Assembly (NCBI GenBank): GCA_025464445.1
Contig: JAODLY010000044.1
Location: forward strand, 62,001 to 126,000
Direction: 5' to 3'
Source of the DNA: Rhodoglobus sp.
Lineage (GTDB): Bacteria > Actinomycetota > Actinomycetes > Actinomycetales > Microbacteriaceae
Length of the DNA: 64,000 bases
Both the position numbers and the translations under genes were made by a program. Below are positions 8,769 through 14,494 of this stretch, piece after piece. The notes under the pieces were generated by a model. It was not told where the DNA came from. It did not search any database and saw only the letters and a list, made by a program, of their open reading frames with translations. Within the stretch, counting starts at the first letter, position 1, and each line of letters begins with the position of its first letter.

Positions 8769-9254
8769 ATGATCACCGGCATTGTCATCCCGCACGACGC
8801 TGCGTCACCCATCACCGAGGAACCGTTCGACGGCCTCGCCGACTACCAGAAGGCAGTTGGCGGCTACGTCGAGCTGGTCCACATCAGCGAGCCGAAGCTC
8901 ACGATCTACGCGAACGAAGAAGGCAAGGTCTACGGCCTGCCGATCAACCGCCGCGCAACCTGCATGTGGTGGTTGCTCGCGCCCGAGAGCCGCGGACTCG
9001 ACCTGTTGGTCGGGAACGTGGTGGTCATCGGAGCGCAGCGCGGACCGAACTCGTCGACAGAGGTCCCAGCGGACTTCCGAGGCCTCCTGCTGGAGACACC
9101 GATCTACAAGGTCGAGCTACGAACGGTCCGGAGCAAGGCGCGGTGGTTCAGCAACGAGATCCACTTCAACACCTACTTCGAAGCCGCGATCTACGCGATC
9201 GACCTAATGGAGCGCTGGAGTGCGGTGAGAGACATCCGAGTGATCCCGGCCTGA
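8769..9254 (+). CDS. DUF3846-domain protein
   Basis: 161 residues from ATG 8769, preceded by GAAAGAAGGCGAT. The segment VYGLPINRRATCMWW (about residues 57-71) matches the pattern of DUF3846 proteins, which are common in actinobacterial phages and conjugative elements and have no known function. It follows the RHH gene after 146 bp and ends just before a hairpin terminator. Assignment to the DUF family is from memory of the motif. Confidence 0.7.
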   Translation: MITGIVIPHDAASPITEEPFDGLADYQKAVGGYVELVHISEPKLTIYANEEGKVYGLPINRRATCMWWLLAPESRGLDLLVGNVVVIGAQRGPNSSTEVPADFRGLLLETPIYKVELRTVRSKARWFSNEIHFNTYFEAAIYAIDLMERWSAVRDIRVIPA

Positions 9255-9260
9255 TCCAAG

Positions 9261-9280
9261 CCCCTGCAGAAATGCAGGGG
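9261..9280 (+). terminator. Hairpin terminator after the DUF3846 gene
   Basis: Perfect 8-bp stem CCCCTGCA / TGCAGGGG with a GAAA tetraloop, seven bases after the DUF3846 stop. There is only a short T-containing tail (TGCTTC). Confidence 0.55.
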
Positions 9281-9319
9281 TGCTTCACGTTTGGGCACCG
9301 GCCGGCCAGGCCGCAGTAC

Positions 9320-9343
9320 GACCTCTGGAACAGAGGTCAGTCC
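9320..9343 (+). repeat. 24-bp repeat containing a 19-bp palindrome (copy 1)
   Basis: GACCTCTG-gaa-CAGAGGTC is a near-perfect palindrome at 9320-9338; with the next five bases the 24-mer is identical, on the opposite strand, to 34391-34414 just upstream of the replication-relaxation gene. It may be a protein-binding site (operator or transfer-related) of the element. Confidence 0.6.
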
Positions 9344-9440
9344 TGTCCAGGAAGAACCAAACACGACCGGAATGACTGGGCTCTTTGGGTTTCCTAATGA
9401 CAGCGACACGACGGGCGACGCGACGCCCAAAGCAGCTATC

Positions 9441-9560
9441 CCACGGTGCTTGCGCGCGCCAACGAGATCAAGGCCGAAATCGATCGCGGCGATCTTCGAC
9501 CCGGCTCCCAAGGCGAAGACTCGTCGCGGTGCGCCGACGCCGGCCCACACGTCGAACGGG
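9441..9560 (+). pseudogene. Remnant of a third ribbon-helix-helix gene (C-terminal part)
   Basis: The DNA at 9445-9480 aligns with the helix-coding part of the copy at 12239 (…GCGCGCCAACGAG…ATCAAGGCCGA), then loses about 30 bases and shifts frame before rejoining the AIAAIFDP-coding part. The N-terminal RHH core is missing. Debris of a duplicated RHH-lsr2 segment. Confidence 0.6.
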
Positions 9561-9608
9561 AGGAAGGCCGGGTCCTTCAATCCAGACTGGCCAAGAAGGG
9601 ACTGGTGA

Positions 9609-9740
9609 GCAGCCGCGCAGGCCTCACGCACCACAGCGGAGACTCGACCCGATTCGACACCTGAAAGCCGTTGCTGTTGGCGCAATCTCGCATCGCTTGA
9701 AGCTCTGCCGGATTTGACGCCGGAGCTTCAAATTTGACCT
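9609..9740 (-). pseudogene. lsr2 remnant (C-terminal DNA-binding part, frameshifted)
   Basis: About 130 bp are nearly identical to the 3' part of the intact lsr2 gene at 12654-12992. Relative to it, one C is lost in the run near 9652 (CCC instead of CCCC), which breaks the frame just before the RGR minor-groove motif, and the conserved Trp of the DWANSNG segment is changed to Cys. The N-terminal dimerisation domain is absent. Confidence 0.7.
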
Positions 9741-9961
9741 TTGATCGGAGCCTTCACCGTTACCGACGGCGTGATCGCCTCCGCGGTAAGCGCCGCGCAG
9801 GCCTGCCTCGGTCAAGTTAGGAGCAAGGTAGGCCTGGATCGAGGCTCAGACTTACGTTCGAGCCTCGAACAAGATCTCTGGCAATGCAATCGAACAGTAA
9901 TTCTATGGGATACACGGAGTGTCGCGAGGAAGTGTCAGTACCGCGGCGTAGTTTTGGGGTT

Positions 9962-9979
9962 GTCCTCCAAAAGGAGGAC
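9962..9979 (+). promoter_or_regulatory. Hairpin GTCCTCC-AAAA-GGAGGAC that holds a Shine-Dalgarno-like sequence
   Basis: Perfect 7-bp stem with an AAAA loop, 31 bases before the GTG at 10010. The 3' arm is a consensus ribosome-binding sequence but has no start codon at the right distance. It could be a terminator without U-tract or an RNA regulatory element for the small genes that follow. Confidence 0.35.
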
Positions 9980-10009
9980 TACATCTCAACCCGAAACCGA
10001 GAGGCCCCA

Positions 10010-10192
10010 GTGGCAACCTTCATCATTAACAAGTACAAGTCCAACGAAGTGAAAGTGGACGCTGCGACGTACAAGCAAGAGGGCGAGTACATCGTCTTTT
10101 ACAGCAATACACCCAGTATTGTTCTGGCCCTCCATGCCGGCCGGGTCCTCTCAGTCGAGGACGAAGCAGCCAACGTGGTCGGGAGCATCTAG
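10010..10192 (+). CDS. Small protein of unknown function (60 aa)
   Basis: From GTG 10010 with GAGAGG seven bases upstream. Soluble, mixed charge, starts ATFIINKYKSNEVKVD and contains EYIVFYSNTPSIVLAL, which looks like a small beta-rich fold (YIVFY, VLALHAG strands). The frame stays open further upstream but the amino-acid composition there is not protein-like. The stop TAG overlaps the GTG of the next small gene. Confidence 0.5.
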   Translation: MATFIINKYKSNEVKVDAATYKQEGEYIVFYSNTPSIVLALHAGRVLSVEDEAANVVGSI

Positions 10193-10347
10193 TGACCGAC
10201 AGTACGGTCCTCAATCTGGCCACCTCGGCTGAGCAGAAGGCTCGGCAGGCGAAGAGCTACACCGACGACGACGAGCTTGAAACCCTCGCAAAGGCCGTCA
10301 TGGAACTCGCCCAGGCAGTCCAGAGGCTGGCGCGCAAAACCACTTAG
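10192..10347 (+). CDS. Small protein of unknown function (51 aa)
   Basis: GTG at 10192 overlaps the stop of the preceding gene (TAGTG). 51 residues, acidic-then-helical: DDDELETLAKAVMELAQAVQRL would form an amphipathic helix. No signal or membrane segment. Coupling to the gene before it is the main support. Confidence 0.4.
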   Translation: MTDSTVLNLATSAEQKARQAKSYTDDDELETLAKAVMELAQAVQRLARKTT

Positions 10348-10403
10348 AAGGGCCGTGTAATCGGTGAGATAGGGTTGCTCCACCTACTAGAAGGGGTCCC
10401 CTT

Positions 10404-10634
10404 TTGACCAGCCGCTATGAAGTTCTCGCGACGCTGGTAGACACCGCTGCTGGCTCGCACGGCACCGACGACCTCGGTTACCACCACGCACTTGTGGGCA
10501 TCCTCCGCGAGCTGCACGTTGCCGAGCAAAGTGGTGCCTCCAGGGCGCAACTTGCTGACGCTATTTACGACCGAATCGCCGATAGCGAGATCAGTCAACA
10601 GTGGGACGCGAACGGCGACAACTCTCCGGCCTAG
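10404..10634 (+). CDS. Small protein of unknown function (76 aa)
   Basis: TTG start at 10404 with GAAGGGG ten bases upstream. The protein is largely helical (YEVLATLVDTAAG, LVGILRELHVAEQSG, AQLADAIYDRIAD). No recognised domain. Same strand as the two small genes before it. Confidence 0.5.
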   Translation: MTSRYEVLATLVDTAAGSHGTDDLGYHHALVGILRELHVAEQSGASRAQLADAIYDRIADSEISQQWDANGDNSPA

Positions 10635-10856
10635 CTGGGGCCTACACCGTCAGACGCGGATAGGACATAGAAGGTTACCTCTCAGGTCCCTAAGTTTGAA
10701 AGACGGATTCGTCGCGATAGGTCGGCACCCTGGCCTCCACTCCCCGCGCTGCGATCACACCCGAATTTCCAATTCAAATCCCACCGTTGTCGGTATGTCG
10801 CCGGCGCCCGTATCGAACACCCCGACACGGCTCGCCTTACCCTGCGGCGCCAGAGC

Positions 10857-11169
10857 GTGAGCGACACAACCGTCTATCGTCGGTTGTGGACTGAGCGGGA
10901 TGGGCGGGTGCCGCCGCACCGACTGATAAACCTCGAGGGATGCCCGACCGAGGAAGACATCGCCACGCAGATCCGCGAAGAGCACGACACGTCGAGGGCG
11001 GGACGAGCACGGCCGGGTCGCTGAGAGGCAGGCCTTCCAAGGCGTCACGTCGGACGAGGATCTCGTCGGGTACGCGTGGACGCTAGAGGCCTCTTGCGAT
11101 CGACTCTGGGGCATAGCGCGTTCTAGTTCGGACAGGAGGGGATTGATGTCGGCACAGTGTGGATCGTGA
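10857..11169 (+). pseudogene. Possible frameshifted small gene
   Basis: From GTG 10857 one frame reads a plausible protein (VYRRLWTERDGRVPPHRL, then LEGCPTEEDIATQI) to a stop at 11024. A different frame that is open beyond it reads RDEHGRVAERQAFQGVTSDE and LVGYAWTLEASCDRLWGI to a stop at 11169. Both halves look like coding sequence, so a frameshift near 10985-11010 is likely. Alternatively these are chance frames in high-G+C DNA. AGGAGGGG at 11134 and ATG 11146 would also give a 7-codon leader ending TGATG at the next gene. Confidence 0.3.
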
Positions 11170-11462
11170 TGCGGCATGAACGCTCACGACCCAAGGCGAT
11201 CATCCACCACTTCGAGACCAGGGACGGCCGCGAGGAATACTTTCGCCTGGTTAGCTGGGCGGCGTTTTCCAAAGATAGAAGACTGATCGGACGACTCCGG
11301 ACGCTAGGGGCAGTGGGCGATGCAGTGCTCGTGGACTCCCCCGGCGCGATCACAGACGGTCTAGACAGGGATCGGAGAACGCTAGCGACTTGGCGGGCTC
11401 GGCAACACCTGCTCTTCTCAATCCGAGGGAATGTCACTAGAGTGCAGGCATCACGGAAGTAG
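11169..11462 (+). CDS. Hypothetical protein (97 aa)
   Basis: From ATG 11169, which overlaps the stop of the preceding frame (TGATG); GTG 11157 in the same frame is an alternative. Basic, soluble protein with IIHHFETRDGREEYFRL near the N-terminus and ATWRARQHLLFSIRG near the end. No family recognised. First of three small genes that may form an operon up to 12092. Confidence 0.45.
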   Translation: MRHERSRPKAIIHHFETRDGREEYFRLVSWAAFSKDRRLIGRLRTLGAVGDAVLVDSPGAITDGLDRDRRTLATWRARQHLLFSIRGNVTRVQASRK

Positions 11463-11485
11463 TTATTCAATGAGGAGTGCGTGTC

Positions 11486-11737
11486 ATGAACGAAGAAGAA
11501 GCTGTTGTGCGCTTTGCCCGTACCCTCGGCATGGGCGTCGGGGACGTCTATTTCATCCAGACCGAGGGGCAGATTAACAATCCGCACGCTCACCGTCGAG
11601 GCGACGGTAGCCTGATGTTCCTGCACACAGATGGCTGGGCTGTGCGCAACGATGGTCTCAATTACTCCATCGCGAAGATTCACTCTGACGACTTCGAGCG
11701 GGGCGCAACGCCCAACTGGAACACCTACTACGGGTGA
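11486..11737 (+). CDS. Hypothetical protein (83 aa)
   Basis: ATG 11486 with GAGGAG nine bases upstream was preferred over GTG 11477. Acidic N-terminus (NEEEAVVRFARTLG) followed by beta-rich sequence (GDVYFIQTEGQ, SLMFLHTDGWAVRNDGL). Small size and neighbours suggest an immunity protein or antitoxin type, without motif support. Confidence 0.5.
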   Translation: MNEEEAVVRFARTLGMGVGDVYFIQTEGQINNPHAHRRGDGSLMFLHTDGWAVRNDGLNYSIAKIHSDDFERGATPNWNTYYG

Positions 11738-11777
11738 TATTGACAAGTTGATCGGCGTTCTTCATAGTGTGTGGCAA

Positions 11778-12092
11778 ATGACCCGAATACTCACCGTCGA
11801 AGAACAGGAATACAACCGAGACTCGCTACTCTGCGATCAGATGTGGGCCTTTCATCAAGACATCTTCGATGTGCTCGACGAGAAGGAGTTAGCTGACGTC
11901 GCGATGTACTACCCGCAAGATCTTGATGAAGTACCTGATGTATTCGCTCGCCGGACGGTGCTAGTCGCACTTAACCCAGGTTTGGATCAACGAGCGCGCA
12001 CTGCGCTGGCCAAAGCTGTCCTGGAGATCGGTATCCCCTTAGACCAATATGACGACCATTTTCCCGCCGCTGGTATGCGACCGGACGATTGA
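11778..12092 (+). CDS. Hypothetical acidic protein (104 aa)
   Basis: From ATG 11778, 40 bases after the previous stop; GTG codons just upstream are alternatives. Acidic protein (DEKELADVAMYYPQDLDEVPD) with a helical C-terminal half (RARTALAKAVLEIG). No signal peptide or membrane segment. Unknown function. Confidence 0.45.
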   Translation: MTRILTVEEQEYNRDSLLCDQMWAFHQDIFDVLDEKELADVAMYYPQDLDEVPDVFARRTVLVALNPGLDQRARTALAKAVLEIGIPLDQYDDHFPAAGMRPDD

Positions 12093-12238
12093 CTCCCTCC
12101 CTCGATCGAGCTTCACTGGATAAGCGCCTCGAGCTCTTCGTGAGCTCGGCGCACCGTGTCTCTTCCTCGATGCTCTGCGACTTACGCAGGGGAACCACCA
12201 GGTTCGCCGGTCGCACGCAATCGAGGAGGTAGCTCATT

Positions 12239-12571
12239 ATGAGCGATACATCAACCGGCTTCGGATCGTCCTACGACCCCGGAGCCCAGATCAGGCCGTT
12301 GTCGGTACGCATGACCGAAGAAACCCGGGCGCAGCTGGACATCATTGCCCAACTCAACGACCGGAGCGTCACGGACGAAGTGCGCCACGCGCTGGAAGCC
12401 TGGATCGAACGAAGCAAGTCCGATCCCAAGGTGCTGGAGCGCGCCAACGAGGTCAAGGCCGAGATCGAACGCGAAGCAGCCACCAAGCGTGGTGCCATCG
12501 CGGCGATCTTCGATCCGGTGCCAAAAACCAAACCGGCCAAGGAGACGACTAGTTCGTCGCCAGCGCGTTAG
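12239..12571 (+). CDS. Ribbon-helix-helix protein with charged C-terminal tail (copy 2)
   Basis: 110 residues from ATG 12239 with GAGGAGG upstream. Shares with copy 1 (8281-8622) the RHH core (PLSVRMTEETRAQLDIIAQL, then NDRSVTDEVRHALEAWIERS), the charged helix (VLERANEVKAEIEREAATKR) and parts of the upstream region. It is followed on the other strand by an intact lsr2 gene, and the same gene pair exists as wreckage at 9441-9740. Probably a regulator of element genes. Confidence 0.75.
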   Translation: MSDTSTGFGSSYDPGAQIRPLSVRMTEETRAQLDIIAQLNDRSVTDEVRHALEAWIERSKSDPKVLERANEVKAEIEREAATKRGAIAAIFDPVPKTKPAKETTSSSPAR

Positions 12572-12653
12572 ACGCGTACCCCCCGGTCTTCCTCCCGTTT
12601 GCAAGCGGTCGAGGAAGATCGGGGTCTTTCATTCCAAAGCAGCTGAGCGGAGG

Positions 12654-12992
12654 CTAATGCGCAGCCGCGTAGGCTTCACGCACCACAGCGGACACTCGAC
12701 CCCGATTCGACACCTGAAAACCGTTGCTGTTGGCCCAATCCCGCATCGCTTGAAGCTCTGCCGGATTTGACGCCGGAGCTTCAAATTTGACTGATCTGGA
12801 GCGGCCGCGTGCTGACGGGCGCGCGACGGCAATGAAGGGTTCGAGCGCCGCTTCTAGTCGCTGGATATTGTTGGTCGAGAGGTCAAGCTCGTAAGACTTG
12901 CCATCTAAGGCAAACAAGATAGTCCTGCCATGACCATCGTCAATGGTCGTGCCATCGAGATCATCAACAAGTTGCACCGTCACTTTTTGCAT
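12654..12992 (-). CDS. lsr2: Lsr2-type nucleoid-associated protein (xenogeneic silencer)
   Basis: 112 residues from ATG 12992, giving the canonical N-terminus QKVTVQLVDDLDGTTIDDG; ATG 13001 is an alternative. Residues 1-60 match the Lsr2 dimerisation domain (FALDGKSYELDLSTNNIQRLEAAL); the C-terminal part PAELQAMRDWANSNGFQVSNRGRVSAVVREAY carries the RGR motif that enters the AT-rich minor groove. Lsr2 is the H-NS functional equivalent of Actinobacteria and silences foreign AT-rich DNA. An element-borne copy could quiet its own genes, such as the A+T-rich gene just upstream at 13072. Confidence 0.9.
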   Translation of the reverse strand: MQKVTVQLVDDLDGTTIDDGHGRTILFALDGKSYELDLSTNNIQRLEAALEPFIAVARPSARGRSRSVKFEAPASNPAELQAMRDWANSNGFQVSNRGRVSAVVREAYAAAH

Positions 12993-13071
12993 AACAGCCA
13001 ATCTAGCAACAAGGGGGCACCATTAAGTCCGATATCTATACGCAGATCCAGAATGTATGCGGACTTTTTCG

Positions 13072-13809
13072 CTACTTGTTATCAATACGTATTGCAGAGA
13101 TTTTCTGCAGGCTATTAACTGTTTGAAGTGTAACGGTCACTATGTGTTTACTACCATCATAGGTTAAGGCGATAGGCGCTATATTTGGAACACTTGCAGC
13201 GTTCGATTTATCTAACGTTTCATAAGTCATCGTTAGCCCACTTGCATCTTGCTTTGAAACCAACGTTCCAGGTACGTATTCAGTAGTATGGGTAAAGGCT
13301 GAGCTCGGATCACTGGGAATATATGTTTGCCCCCATAGCTCTAGTTCTGCCGCATCTTCTTCTAGGGTATATGAGATATATGGCTTGACTGCGTCGTTTG
13401 TTGCGCTATCAAGAAACATACCTTGCGCCATCATAGCAACATTGTTCTGTGCAGCCTTCTGGACAATTGCATATGACTCTGGACCACCACCTAAGGCGTG
13501 ATACCTGACAGCCAGATCCTGGTTGGCACCCCCGAAGATTGCTTTACTTATATTCGTCTGTATCGCTATGGCCGTTTGTTCTGGTGTTAAGCCAGCAGGA
13601 ATTTCAAAAGATTTTTCTGTCAATACTTCTGGCGCAGGAGTTGCTGTTTCGCTTGAGCTAGACGTTGGAGAGCTTGTTGCGGGTGTGGCACACGCAGCAA
13701 GAGTTAGCGCGCCGAGCATTGCGACAGTTGCTCCACCTTTGACAGCGATTTGTTCGAATCTTTGCTTTGAAGTGCGTTTCTCGCCTGGGTGAGTCCGTTG
13801 CTTTGCCAT
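13072..13809 (-). CDS. Putative lipoprotein of the transfer region, A+T-rich
   Basis: 245 residues from ATG 13809 with AGGAGAG upstream. Basic N-terminus, hydrophobic segment and lipobox LTLAAC (Cys40), then a Ser/Thr-rich linker. The exported domain starts PAGLTPEQTAIAIQTNISK, which recalls the TPEQLG segment of the proteins at 17476 and 18910. Ends with a beta-rich stretch (HIVTVTLQTVNSLQKISAI). The gene is clearly richer in A+T than its neighbours, a sign of different origin. It lies downstream of, and on the same strand as, the VirB6-like gene. Confidence 0.65.
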   Translation of the reverse strand: MAKQRTHPGEKRTSKQRFEQIAVKGGATVAMLGALTLAACATPATSSPTSSSSETATPAPEVLTEKSFEIPAGLTPEQTAIAIQTNISKAIFGGANQDLAVRYHALGGGPESYAIVQKAAQNNVAMMAQGMFLDSATNDAVKPYISYTLEEDAAELELWGQTYIPSDPSSAFTHTTEYVPGTLVSKQDASGLTMTYETLDKSNAASVPNIAPIALTYDGSKHIVTVTLQTVNSLQKISAIRIDNK

Positions 13810-13900
13810 TTGGTGTGCTCTCCTAGAAATGAACGATAACTTCGGACCGGGCATTCACCGGGCGATGCTGAATAGGCACCATCGTACTGGTGAGGGACCG

Positions 13901-14473
13901 TCAGTTCAGGCGAAGAAGGCGAGCAACCCTGTCGATGATGCCCACGCGGCGTCGGTAGCTTCTCGCCTCCTCGTAGCGCAGAACTTGCCTGAGCGCTTCG
14001 ACGATCTCAAGATCGAGAACCTGGTCGCCAGGGAGGTAGATGTCCCGGGCTGGTTTGAACCGGGCTTTCGGTAGTAAGGCGATCAGGGTGTAGGGCTCAC
14101 GTCGTTTGCCTTGGTTCAGTTCCTCGACGGTGAAGGCTCGATAGTCCTTGAGCTGCCAGACCTGCTCCCCCACCTGCAGCACTGTCGCGGTGAGCTTGTA
14201 GCGCCAAGCTTTCGGCTTCGCCAAATATGTCACGAAGATGGTCGCGGTCGCGGCGATGATCACTGCCAGAACAAACCACTCCTGAATGGCGATGGCAAAG
14301 ATCGCCAGCCCGGTCGCGACAAGCCCCAGCCCCACATACCAGCACCATCGTTTGCGCGGGACGTATTCGGTGGCCGTCCAGGTCAGGGGAAGGGCAGTCC
14401 TCGCATCACTGCCCTTGGTCGCTGTTCTGGTTGCGCGCGTGCCATTTGCATTTGTTCGTGTCGTTTTGGTCAT
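13901..14473 (-). CDS. Two-helix membrane protein next to the VirB6-like gene
   Basis: 190 residues from ATG 14473, chosen because AAGGGGGTG lies six bases upstream. Polar, Thr-rich N-terminus, two adjacent membrane helices (WYVGLGLVATGLAIFAIAI and FVLAVIIAATATIFVTYLA), then a cytoplasmic beta-rich domain of about 90 residues (YKLTATVLQVGEQVWQLKDY) that resembles a bacterial PH-like domain, and a basic tail. Its start is 22 bases after the stop of the VirB6-like gene, so the two are probably co-transcribed. PrgI-like or VirB-associated role is possible; not proven. Confidence 0.65.
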   Translation of the reverse strand: MTKTTRTNANGTRATRTATKGSDARTALPLTWTATEYVPRKRWCWYVGLGLVATGLAIFAIAIQEWFVLAVIIAATATIFVTYLAKPKAWRYKLTATVLQVGEQVWQLKDYRAFTVEELNQGKRREPYTLIALLPKARFKPARDIYLPGDQVLDLEIVEALRQVLRYEEARSYRRRVGIIDRVARLLRLN

Positions 14474-14494
14474 GTCTTTCACCCCCTTCCTTCG

